Shown here one piece after another: positions 24,393-33,121 of a stretch of DNA of 49,849 nucleotides. Where the stretch lies: the IMG/VR virus record IMGVR_UViG_3300023178_000072, positions 1 through 49,849 of that record; one strand, 5' to 3'. The stretch comes from a virus. A model generated the notes under the pieces. It saw only the letters and a list, made by a program, of their open reading frames with translations, had not been told where the DNA came from and did not search any database. The position numbers and the translations under genes were made by a program. The stretch's first letter is position 1; each line of letters begins with the position of its first letter.

Positions 24393-24809
24393 ATGGTAGT
24401 TAACTTATTAACTGGAAACAGTAAGAAAATTAATTTATATTCTGATTTCAAGAAAGATCTTGAGATCAGTCCTTTGTCTGATGATTTAACGTTATTAAAA
24501 GATGAGGATGCCGTAAAGGAATCTATTAAAAATCTTATTTTAACCGACCGCGGTGAAAGATTATTCCAACCCAACCTCGGTGGTAATATTAAGGCAATGT
24601 TATTTGAAAACATCACCCCCGGCTCATTAAAATTTATAGAAGAACAAATTACTACAACAATTAAATTACACGAGCCAAGAGCAGAATTAATTGGCGTTAC
24701 TGTTGGAACAACGAGAGACGAAAATACTGTAGCAGTCCAAGTAGAATTTTATATAACAAACCGAGAAGCGCCAGTAGAGCTAAGTGTATTTTTAGAGAGG
24801 ACACGATAA
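24393..24809 (+). CDS. 25: baseplate wedge subunit, gp25-like
   Basis: 138 residues (T4 gp25 has 132). ESIKNLILTDRGERLFQPNLGGNIKAMLFEN and the conserved EPR motif in LHEPRAELIGV are hallmarks of the gp25/lysozyme-like sheath-initiator family. It links the wedge to the first sheath ring. It starts immediately after the stop of the M15 gene and is followed two bases later by gp6, the usual order. Confidence 0.92.
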   Translation: MVVNLLTGNSKKINLYSDFKKDLEISPLSDDLTLLKDEDAVKESIKNLILTDRGERLFQPNLGGNIKAMLFENITPGSLKFIEEQITTTIKLHEPRAELIGVTVGTTRDENTVAVQVEFYITNREAPVELSVFLERTR

Positions 24810-24810
24810 G

Positions 24811-26604
24811 ATGGCTAAATTAAATCTTGCTGAATTAGACTTTCAGTCAATTAAAGAGCAGTTTAAAATCTTTCTGCAAGATCAAACGCAGTTTAAAGAT
24901 TACAACTTTGACGGCTCAAATATGAGCGTCCTTTTAGACGTCTTAGCATATAACACTTATCAAAATAACTTTTATACTAATATGGCAATCAATGAGATGT
25001 TTATCGACTCGGCCGTATTAAGAAACTCCGTTGTCTCGCATGCAAAAGAATTAAATTACTTACCAAGATCTCGCAAATCAGCAAGAGCTACAGTAACGGT
25101 TAAAATTTTAGATGATACTATAACTGGTACAACTGTCGTAATTCCTCAATACCAAAGTTTTAGTGCTACATATCTTGGAAATAATTACGAATTTATAACC
25201 GATAGAGTACACATTGCAAAGGCTTCGTCACCAGGAGTTTATGAAAGTGAAGAAATTACGCTGTACGAAGGATCTATTCTTACAAGCTTTGAGCGTGAAG
25301 GTTTCTTTATTGACGATGACGGTGTTTTAAGAGTTAATCTATCTAACGAAAATTGTGATACCGACTCTATTGAAGTATTTGTTGATGCCGAAGCAACCGA
25401 AGATACAAACATTTTTGTAAGAAAAAATGATGTATTTGGCGTTGGAGCATTGGATAAAGTATTTTATGTTGAACCATATTTTGATGGACGTTATTCTGTT
25501 TATTTTGGCAGAAACGTATTTGGATATCAACCAACAGAACTAGAAGATGTTCGCGTAAAATATAGAGTTACATCGGGCGCCGAAGCAAATGGTATTCAAT
25601 CATTTACAGCCCAGATTACAGAAAATGGAGCCACAGTTGTTACTACAGTAACTAAAGCCCAGGGTGGGTCAGACCAGGAATCGACTGAAAGTATTCGCTT
25701 TACAGCTCCTAGAGCTTTGCAAATTCAAGAACGCGCTGTTACTCAATCGGACTATGAGCAATTGTTAAAAAATCAATTCCCAGAGATCGTGGCTGTTGCT
25801 GCATATGGTGGAGAAAAATTAGAACCTCCGCAATATGGTAAAGTTGCAATCTCAGTTTATCTGGGTCAAGGTAACGATCTATTATCAAAATCTGCTGCAG
25901 CACAATATATCGATTACTTAGCTGATAGAACTCCGCTGGCTGTTGAGCCTATTTTTATCGATGCTCAGTATTATTATGCTGATATTACAGTAAATGCATA
26001 TTACAGTAAGTCAGTTACTACAAAATCTGCTGGTCAATTAGAATCTTTAGTCAGAACCACGATTACAAACTATTCAGACACGAACTTAGATGACTTTAAT
26101 AAAACACTTAGATTATCAAAGCTTTCAACCTTAATAGATAATTCTGATATTGCTTTCCAATCAAATGCTATTGTTGCAAAACCAATAATTGATTATACTC
26201 CTGAATTAAATGTTTCGTTAAACCCGGAATTTAATTTTAATACAGCTTTAGTCAAACCATATGCATATAATACTACAAATAAATTTACTGATTATAAGCC
26301 TGCAATTAAATCTGGCGAATATGATTTAGATGGTGTTTGTGTATTTTTCCAGGACGATGGTAATGGCAAAATTCAAATTGTTGCTGCCGACTCTGTTAAT
26401 CCCGAAGTTATTGAGCCAAATTTAGGCACAGTTGACTATACAACAGGCCAAGTTAAATTAACAGGATTTAAAACAGAATCATTTAATGGCTCAGCAATTA
26501 AAGTTGTAGCTAATACAAAAACAGACGATATTAAAGCACCTAATGGAAGAGTTTTTGCTATAAGAGATGCAGATGTAACTGTTAAAATTATAGAGACAAA
26601 ATAA
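24811..26604 (+). CDS. 6: baseplate wedge subunit, gp6-like
   Basis: 597 residues (T4 gp6 has 660). MSVLLDVLAYNTYQNNFYTNMAINEMFIDSAVLR and SVVSHAKELNYLPRSRKSARA are the highly conserved opening of gp6/J-like wedge proteins. RITSGAEAN-type and QSDYEQLLKNQFPEI segments follow in the middle. gp6 dimers form the continuous inner ring of the baseplate. Its stop overlaps the next start. Confidence 0.9.
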   Translation: MAKLNLAELDFQSIKEQFKIFLQDQTQFKDYNFDGSNMSVLLDVLAYNTYQNNFYTNMAINEMFIDSAVLRNSVVSHAKELNYLPRSRKSARATVTVKILDDTITGTTVVIPQYQSFSATYLGNNYEFITDRVHIAKASSPGVYESEEITLYEGSILTSFEREGFFIDDDGVLRVNLSNENCDTDSIEVFVDAEATEDTNIFVRKNDVFGVGALDKVFYVEPYFDGRYSVYFGRNVFGYQPTELEDVRVKYRVTSGAEANGIQSFTAQITENGATVVTTVTKAQGGSDQESTESIRFTAPRALQIQERAVTQSDYEQLLKNQFPEIVAVAAYGGEKLEPPQYGKVAISVYLGQGNDLLSKSAAAQYIDYLADRTPLAVEPIFIDAQYYYADITVNAYYSKSVTTKSAGQLESLVRTTITNYSDTNLDDFNKTLRLSKLSTLIDNSDIAFQSNAIVAKPIIDYTPELNVSLNPEFNFNTALVKPYAYNTTNKFTDYKPAIKSGEYDLDGVCVFFQDDGNGKIQIVAADSVNPEVIEPNLGTVDYTTGQVKLTGFKTESFNGSAIKVVANTKTDDIKAPNGRVFAIRDADVTVKIIETK

Positions 26605-28910
26605 TGGAAATAGAAAAAAGTATTTTATTTAAAGTCGAGCAGCAGTTTCCTGCAATATATCGAGAGTCGGGAACCGAACTCGTTCAGCTGATTAAAGACT
26701 ATTATGAGTTTTTGGAAACAGAAACTAATATGAGTCACTATAGATCAAGAAGACTTTTTGAATATAGAGATATTGCTAGAACAACTTCTGAGTTTATTAT
26801 CCAATTCCATAAAATGTTTATGCCGGATATGGATTTGTTGGAACCTGATGTAGCGCGACTTGCTGTTAGGAGTATTTTAGATCTTTACAGGCGTAAAGGT
26901 ACTCCCGGCGCTATTAAAGTATTTTTTAGGCTTTTCTATCGCGAAGATGCGCAAATAAAATATCCTGGACAGTTTATGGCCAAGCCTTCAGACTCTTCTT
27001 GGAGAAAAGGCGTTTATTTAGAAATGTATCCAAATAATAATGTTTTCTATGATAAAGATGGAAACAAATATGATTATGGTGACTTATATGGAAAAAATAT
27101 TAAGGGCGCTGCTTCTGGCGCACGAGCTGCTGTTGACACCGTAAGCTTTATCAATGTTAATAAAACTCTTATACCTGTTCTTTATTTAAGTGACGTTAAA
27201 GGTACCTTTGAAAAATATGACGATATTGTTAGTGTTATCAATGGTAATTCAGTTTCATTTGGTAGGTTATCTGGCTCTTTAAGTAATATTAATATTACAA
27301 CCGATCCTAACATTTTTAGTGGTACTACTAATCATGAAGTTGGGGAAATATTTGATGTAGAAAGTCAGACAGGATCGGGTGGCCGCGCTATTGTTACTGA
27401 AGTATTTACTACAGCAACCGGTCTTGTTTCTTATAAAATTGCAGACGGCGGCTTTGGATACACTGTAGCTAATACAGAACTTTTAGTTTCAGATCAGGTT
27501 ATTATTATTGATAATCCTAATAAATCGTTTATTTTAGAAGAAAGATTAACAGACGATCTTGGAGCAAGTGGTCGAGTAATTGGCCAGAGCGAAGTTGCTG
27601 TTGGCGTTAAAATGAATCCGGGTGAAGCATTTAATGCTAATTCTATAGTTTTTGCTACTGACCGCGCCGGCAATCCACAAATTGATTCTTTCTTACAGGC
27701 AAACATTGCTCTTATTACTGATAAAAATGGCTCTTCTCCAGGGCCTCTTTTTCCTTTAACTGGTAACTCTGAAGATGTTAAAGTTAATATTACCAACCAA
27801 GAAACAGTAAGTCTTATTACTGACAAAATTGCAGATTATACTTCTGTTCTTATTAATTCATCAAATTATAATGATGTTCCTCCAGCAGTTAGACCAATGT
27901 CAGGCACGGCTGATCCAGTTACACTGGCTACTCCACTAGACGAAGCATTTGATTTACAAGATTTCCAAATTGGCACAATTAGTGAACTCGTTAATGTTAA
28001 CCCAGGTGCAGATTATACTAATGATGTATGGGCAATAGCTGTTGACGAAATAATGAGATATTTTGATAGATATGAACAAGTTATCACGGTTGACAACTTT
28101 GCTGCTGGTTTCACAGTTGGAGAAGAAATAGAGGGAACATCCACGGGACGAAGAGGCGTTATTACAGGAATTAATGCTTCTGATCCTAAGTATATAAAGG
28201 TCAGACCTTTTAGTTATTATGGATTTACAAAAGACGATGATATTATTTTCAATGGCGTTAGATATAATGTCGTAACTGTTGCTAGAGACTATAACAGTGA
28301 AAAATTGGGTGAAAGTGCAGATATTGAAGCAACTGTTGATTACGAATCTGGAAAAATTAAAGAAGTTGAAATATACAGATCTGGACTTGGATATCCAGAA
28401 GGTGATGTAGTTTATTTGGTAGATGAAGACGGAACTAAGCACGCAAGAGGCATAGCAAACTCATATACACAAGGTATCACAGAGGGATATTGGGCTACAT
28501 TCAATTCCCATCTAAACGGATTTTCTGACAGCAACGATGATGGATATATTGACGCCACAACAGAATATAAAGATTATGGCATGAAAATTCAAGATAGTGA
28601 TTATTATCAAGAATATTCTTATGTTATTAAAACGTTGGTTGGCGAAGAAAGATTTAGAGAACCAGTTGAAAGACATCTGCATTTGGCAGGTACAAAAATG
28701 TTTGGTGATTTCTTGTATCAAAGAGATGTACCAATTGGCATTGGCGCAAGAAACATTCTTGGTATCAAAGAAGACGAAGAAGTCGGCGGAGATTACATCG
28801 TTGGACCAGATCAATACGTTGCATATGCGGGCGGCGGCTTAAGGGCGGATACTACAACATATAGAGTTGATGATACAGATATAAGAGCTGACGCGACAGC
28901 AGAACCATAG
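26604..28910 (+). CDS. baseplate wedge protein, gp7-like by position
   Basis: 768 residues. The helical N-terminal 110 residues include FPAIYRESGTELVQLIKDYYEFLE and RKGTPGAIKVFFRLFYRED, a block I know from large baseplate proteins of marine T4-like phages in the gene-7 position after gp6. The rest is beta-rich, with repeated glycine-containing strand motifs such as DGGFGYTVAN and SGLGYPEGD. T4 gp7 is larger (1032), so if it is the counterpart it has lost outer domains. Tight linkage to gp6 supports a wedge role. Confidence 0.65.
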   Translation: MEIEKSILFKVEQQFPAIYRESGTELVQLIKDYYEFLETETNMSHYRSRRLFEYRDIARTTSEFIIQFHKMFMPDMDLLEPDVARLAVRSILDLYRRKGTPGAIKVFFRLFYREDAQIKYPGQFMAKPSDSSWRKGVYLEMYPNNNVFYDKDGNKYDYGDLYGKNIKGAASGARAAVDTVSFINVNKTLIPVLYLSDVKGTFEKYDDIVSVINGNSVSFGRLSGSLSNINITTDPNIFSGTTNHEVGEIFDVESQTGSGGRAIVTEVFTTATGLVSYKIADGGFGYTVANTELLVSDQVIIIDNPNKSFILEERLTDDLGASGRVIGQSEVAVGVKMNPGEAFNANSIVFATDRAGNPQIDSFLQANIALITDKNGSSPGPLFPLTGNSEDVKVNITNQETVSLITDKIADYTSVLINSSNYNDVPPAVRPMSGTADPVTLATPLDEAFDLQDFQIGTISELVNVNPGADYTNDVWAIAVDEIMRYFDRYEQVITVDNFAAGFTVGEEIEGTSTGRRGVITGINASDPKYIKVRPFSYYGFTKDDDIIFNGVRYNVVTVARDYNSEKLGESADIEATVDYESGKIKEVEIYRSGLGYPEGDVVYLVDEDGTKHARGIANSYTQGITEGYWATFNSHLNGFSDSNDDGYIDATTEYKDYGMKIQDSDYYQEYSYVIKTLVGEERFREPVERHLHLAGTKMFGDFLYQRDVPIGIGARNILGIKEDEEVGGDYIVGPDQYVAYAGGGLRADTTTYRVDDTDIRADATAEP

Positions 28911-28916
28911 AAATAA

Positions 28917-28937
28917 GATAAATAACTAAAAAGTTAT
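28917..28937 (+). promoter_or_regulatory. late-promoter-like box and small stem-loop before the fibre gene
   Basis: GATAAATA (28917-28924) is one base from the T4 late box. It overlaps a perfect six-base stem ATAACT/AGTTAT with an AAAA loop (28922-28937), just before the GAGGG ribosome site. It could give extra late transcription of the two genes downstream, or the hairpin could be an RNA processing site. Confidence 0.35.
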
Positions 28938-28946
28938 GAGGGAAAA

Positions 28947-29669
28947 ATGGCAAAACAAATAATTGATGTAGGCACTACAGCAGATGACGGTACAGGCGAT
29001 AGACTCCGTGATGCCTTCATCAAAGTTAATGAAAACTTTACCGAGTTATATACCTTCGACTCAAACATTAGTACGGGTATAGCATTAACAGATATTAGCG
29101 TAACCACCGGATCAGCAACAGGTGCTGGGGCATTAGCATATAATAACAGCACTGGTGTATTTACTTTCCAACCTGCGGTTCTTCCGTCGGCATTAACAGA
29201 CCTAGGAATTTCTGATGGTACTAACGGCCAGGTATTAACCACAAACGGAAGTGGCACCTTCACCTTTGAAGATGGCGGTGGCATTGGGTTAAGCTCAAGA
29301 ACTACTGGCGCTAATACCTCTCCTTCTATAGCTGATGCAGCGTCTGCAGATATAAACATTCCGGGATTTAAAGGCTATGTTTTAATGAAAATTCAAACGG
29401 ACAAGGCTGCTTGGGTAAGAGTTTATACTGACGATGCTTCAAGAACAGCAGACGCTTCAAGAACAGAAACAACCGATCCTGCGGTTGACTCTGGTGTAAT
29501 CGCTGAGGTTATTACCACAGGAGCTCAAACTGTATCAATGGCACCGGCTACAATCGGTTATAATAATGAAAGTTCTCCTACTACAACAATTCCAATAGCC
29601 GTGACAAATAAATCCGGTTCAACGGGAACCGTTACAGTAACATTAACGATCCTACAATTAGAGGCTTAA
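28947..29669 (+). CDS. tail fibre-like structural protein
   Basis: 240 residues. The N-terminal DDGTGDRLRDAFIKVNENFTELY is a motif common at the virion-attachment end of phage fibres and short structural proteins. Next, LGISDGTNGQVLTTNGSGTFTFEDGG is a typical fibre shaft element. The C-terminal 130 residues are Thr/Ser/Ala-rich and beta-type. It lies between the wedge genes and the subtilase, with a one-base gap to the latter. It could anchor the protease to the virion. Confidence 0.6.
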   Translation: MAKQIIDVGTTADDGTGDRLRDAFIKVNENFTELYTFDSNISTGIALTDISVTTGSATGAGALAYNNSTGVFTFQPAVLPSALTDLGISDGTNGQVLTTNGSGTFTFEDGGGIGLSSRTTGANTSPSIADAASADINIPGFKGYVLMKIQTDKAAWVRVYTDDASRTADASRTETTDPAVDSGVIAEVITTGAQTVSMAPATIGYNNESSPTTTIPIAVTNKSGSTGTVTVTLTILQLEA

Positions 29670-29670
29670 A

Positions 29671-31353
29671 ATGGCTAAAAAAGAATGGATCGTAACTCTT
29701 CATAGAAAAGAAGATTTGCAAGATTTCTATACTGATATGGAAACGCCTGGCGGAAGTTTGTATATTCCAGATCGTTCCGTAAGTGTTAGGCATAGAAGAA
29801 ACATAAGTAGAAATACTCACTATATGTTAGATTTTGATGAAGCACTCATGATATTAGATGATCCTAGAGTTGCCAGTGTAGAGTTAGCAGAAATTCTAGA
29901 TTTATTTACTAAACCGTCCGGTTGGACCTCGTCTGGAGAAGTTTTTTCAAAAGACTTTTTTACTGATGTAGGTGATATAAACTGGGGACTATTAAGACAT
30001 CAATTAGCTGCCAACATTAGTGGTTGGGGTGATGATGCTACTTCAAACGTGTCACAAGATTTCAGTGTTACTACCGGTGGTAAAAATGTTGACGTTGTTA
30101 TTGTAGACGGGCACATTGATCCTGCCCATCCAGAATTTGCAGTTAATTCTGATGGTACCGGTGGAACAAGAGTTGTTCAATATAATTGGTTGCAACATAC
30201 AAACGAAGTAAGTGGCGGGGCTAATGGAACTTATGTCTATACTCCATACGTAGATCCTAGCTATCCTGACACCGATGGTAATGGTATAGCAGATAGAACT
30301 GAAGATAATAATCATGGATGCCATGTTGCAGGAACGGTAGCAGGTAATACTCAAGGATGGGCTAGAGAAGCAAACATTTATAACATAAGCCCATATTCAA
30401 CTAATCAAAATAGTATTTCTTCATCTTTAATGTGGGACTATATTAGAGCTTGGCATAATAGTAAACCAATTAATTCAGCAACCGGGAGAAGAAATCCAAC
30501 TGTCACAAATAATAGTTATGGAACAACGATCACACTTAACAATGGCGATTTTGGCCCAGTTACAAGAGTAATTTATAGAGGCGTAGATTATAATCCGGGA
30601 AGAAGTCTTACATTAGCAGAATTACAAGCGCGCGGATTTTATGCAACTGATACATCCCCAACCGTACCTTATTGGTCTAGTGCAAGGGCAGCAGATATTC
30701 AAGATGCTATAGATGATGGTATTATAATTGTAGCTTCAGCAGGAAACGACTCTTTTAAAACCGTTAGATCTACTAACCAAGATTATAACAACTTTTTTTA
30801 TGCAACTTATCTCGGATTTGGTGCAACTTGGTATCTTAACAGGGGAAATCAGTCAGGATCAGCCGTAGAAAACGTGATTAACGTTGGGGCAACGGATAAC
30901 GGACAAGCAGAGTTTAAAGCAACTTTTTCTAATTGCGGAGATCTTGTTGACATATTTGCAGCAGGAGTCGCAATACAATCTAGTCTTCATACAAGTACTG
31001 GTGCCACTGCAGATCCTAGAAATGGGAGTTATTACTTAGGAAAATATCAAGGAACTAGTATGTCTGGCCCACAAGTTTGCGGCGTATTAGCTTGTCTATT
31101 AGAACACTATCCAGGTACTACTCAAGCAGAAGCTCAAGCTTGGTTAACACAATATGCAAACGTTAATGAAATGGGAGACAGCGGAACTGATGATCCTATG
31201 GACAGGACAAGTTTGCAAGGCGCGCCAAATTTATTTTTGCGCTGGTTTAACCAAAGATCAGACACTGGAACAGCATACCCAAGAACAGCTTTTAAAAATA
31301 GACCAACATCAGGACATGTTTATCCTCGTACTGCCATTCGTAGACGTGGATAA
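29671..31353 (+). CDS. subtilisin-like serine protease (S8) in the tail cluster
   Basis: 560 residues. The catalytic triad is complete: Asp146 in VVIVDGHID, His215 in NHGCHVAGT and Ser463 in GTSMSGPQV, with the oxyanion Asn359 in ASAGND. There is no signal peptide, so it is not exported by the usual route. The N-terminal 100 residues (YTDMETPGGSLYIP, RHRRNISRNTHYML) may be a propeptide or virion anchor. Flanked by structural genes and ahead of a late promoter, it is probably virion-associated. It could cut host surface proteins during adsorption, or mature a tail component. Confidence 0.88.
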   Translation: MAKKEWIVTLHRKEDLQDFYTDMETPGGSLYIPDRSVSVRHRRNISRNTHYMLDFDEALMILDDPRVASVELAEILDLFTKPSGWTSSGEVFSKDFFTDVGDINWGLLRHQLAANISGWGDDATSNVSQDFSVTTGGKNVDVVIVDGHIDPAHPEFAVNSDGTGGTRVVQYNWLQHTNEVSGGANGTYVYTPYVDPSYPDTDGNGIADRTEDNNHGCHVAGTVAGNTQGWAREANIYNISPYSTNQNSISSSLMWDYIRAWHNSKPINSATGRRNPTVTNNSYGTTITLNNGDFGPVTRVIYRGVDYNPGRSLTLAELQARGFYATDTSPTVPYWSSARAADIQDAIDDGIIIVASAGNDSFKTVRSTNQDYNNFFYATYLGFGATWYLNRGNQSGSAVENVINVGATDNGQAEFKATFSNCGDLVDIFAAGVAIQSSLHTSTGATADPRNGSYYLGKYQGTSMSGPQVCGVLACLLEHYPGTTQAEAQAWLTQYANVNEMGDSGTDDPMDRTSLQGAPNLFLRWFNQRSDTGTAYPRTAFKNRPTSGHVYPRTAIRRRG

Positions 31354-31358
31354 TTAAA

Positions 31359-31366
31359 TATAAATA
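31359..31366 (+). promoter_or_regulatory. T4-type late promoter box before gp8
   Basis: An exact TATAAATA between the subtilase stop (31353) and the gp8 start (31395). Transcription would start near 31373. Confidence 0.75.
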
Positions 31367-31394
31367 TTAGAAAAACATCAGGAAAAATGGTAGT

Positions 31395-33110
31395 ATGGCA
31401 GAGATTTTGACATCGAAATATAAGCAGGATCTTCTTAGGAATTTCTTTCTTGAAACGCAGGAAAATGCTAATACAGCATTAACCAACGAATTTTATATGA
31501 TGGTAGGAAACAATTTAGATTCTTTCGGAAATAAAATCACTTCTGTTAACGCGCAGGGTAGCGAAAGCAAATTTATGAATACCATTTTGTTTGGTAAAAA
31601 AGTTGCTCCAACTGACGTTAAAATTATGTTTAAATATAATCCTTGGCAAGAAGGAACGGTATTTGATGAATATGACGATCAAGTAAATCTATCAGACAAA
31701 AAATTTATTTGTGTTGTTGGCCCAAACTTAAATAAAACTGGCGACTATCGCGTATTTAAATGTTTAAATAACAATGGCGGCGCGGCTGTTCAAACACACC
31801 CAGAATATGATATAACAAACGAAGATCAAATTTATTCTGTTCTTACTGACGGCTATGTTTGGAAATATATGTTTAGAATTACTGCGGCTCAATTTGAAGC
31901 CTATAATGCAGTAGGCTATATCCCTATTATGGGAGATTTTATATTAGATCCATTTGATACTGCAAATAGTGCTGCTTTGCCAACCACTACTGGATCTCCA
32001 ATTAATAAAATTGAATTATCTAATGGTCTTGAAAATTTTGGATATCCAGCAATTTATGAAGGATCTGTTTATGGTATTAATAAGGCTGATAACATTGTTA
32101 CTGTCGAAACACCCGCTGATTATAGATTAAGCCAAATTCAAAATTATTATGCCGGTATGACAATGTCAATTGTTTTATCAGGACCTCAAACAGTTTTATG
32201 GGAAATTTCTAAATATGTTTATGATACAGGGTCAGGCCGCGGATTATTTACTTTAAAAGGTCAGCCTGTTATAAACAGTCCAGGCGCAAGAGATACGGCT
32301 AACGTTGAATTAACACAAGAAGTTAGCATTACACCAACCGTTATAATCGAAGGTGACGGAACAGGCTGTGAAGCTGTTTCCATAGTTGAAGATGAAGTTA
32401 TTACTGGAATTAAAATAAACAGTTCTGGCGATGGATATCATAATGCTACAGCTACTATTAAAGATCCATTATACGACTTTGATCCAGATGATCCACTAAC
32501 TGTAGATGTTAGAGCAACTTTAAGACCAATACTTTCACCAAAAGGTGGACATGGCACAGACCTTATTGCTGAATTAGAAGCAAAAAGAATTTTAATGTAT
32601 GCATATATCAATGAAACAAACAACTCATTGATTGGAGCAACAAACACGTTTAATACAGTTGGGCTTATTAAAAACCCAACGTGGGCTAATACGTCACCAA
32701 ATTATACATCCCCAGAAACATTCGATAATAGAATTGCAGTCACTACAGATTCATCATACGATATCTTATCTGTCGATACTCTAGTCACTCAAGTAGACGC
32801 AAATAATGACGTTATTTTTTCTGGAAAAATTCACGAAGTTGATGAGACGTCAAATACATTTTATATTTCAGAATATATTGGCCCGTATGTTAATAACCCA
32901 GATAGTACTAGCCAAACATCTTTAAATTTAAGTTATCCTTTATTAACTTTAGATGGTACTGCAATTCAGATAAATACACCTATAGAAGATAATGTTGTAG
33001 AATCTCCATATGTGCAGCGCTCTGGCGTATTATACTTTATGGAAGATATCACACCTCTAACAAGAACAGACCAATCACGTGAAGAATACAAACTGGTATT
33101 GGAATTTTAA
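31395..33110 (+). CDS. 8: baseplate wedge subunit, gp8-like
   Basis: 571 residues. The opening MAEILTSKYKQDLLRNFF and the later LTDGYVWKYMFRITAAQFEAYN fit gp8 of T4-like phages, whose conserved core ends in a GDGYVWEYLF-type motif. T4 gp8 has 334 residues. This one has a beta-rich extension of about 230, with ISSGDGYHNATATI-type strand motifs. gp8 forms part of the wedge joined to gp7 and gp10. It is the first gene after an exact late promoter box. Confidence 0.8.
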   Translation: MAEILTSKYKQDLLRNFFLETQENANTALTNEFYMMVGNNLDSFGNKITSVNAQGSESKFMNTILFGKKVAPTDVKIMFKYNPWQEGTVFDEYDDQVNLSDKKFICVVGPNLNKTGDYRVFKCLNNNGGAAVQTHPEYDITNEDQIYSVLTDGYVWKYMFRITAAQFEAYNAVGYIPIMGDFILDPFDTANSAALPTTTGSPINKIELSNGLENFGYPAIYEGSVYGINKADNIVTVETPADYRLSQIQNYYAGMTMSIVLSGPQTVLWEISKYVYDTGSGRGLFTLKGQPVINSPGARDTANVELTQEVSITPTVIIEGDGTGCEAVSIVEDEVITGIKINSSGDGYHNATATIKDPLYDFDPDDPLTVDVRATLRPILSPKGGHGTDLIAELEAKRILMYAYINETNNSLIGATNTFNTVGLIKNPTWANTSPNYTSPETFDNRIAVTTDSSYDILSVDTLVTQVDANNDVIFSGKIHEVDETSNTFYISEYIGPYVNNPDSTSQTSLNLSYPLLTLDGTAIQINTPIEDNVVESPYVQRSGVLYFMEDITPLTRTDQSREEYKLVLEF

Positions 33111-33121
33111 GGAAACCGTAA

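Noticed and set aside
27954-28442. A 162-residue open frame on the minus strand
   Set aside because: It is antisense to the gp7-like gene, rich in Asn/Ser/Ile/Tyr/Cys, without a ribosome site or known motif.
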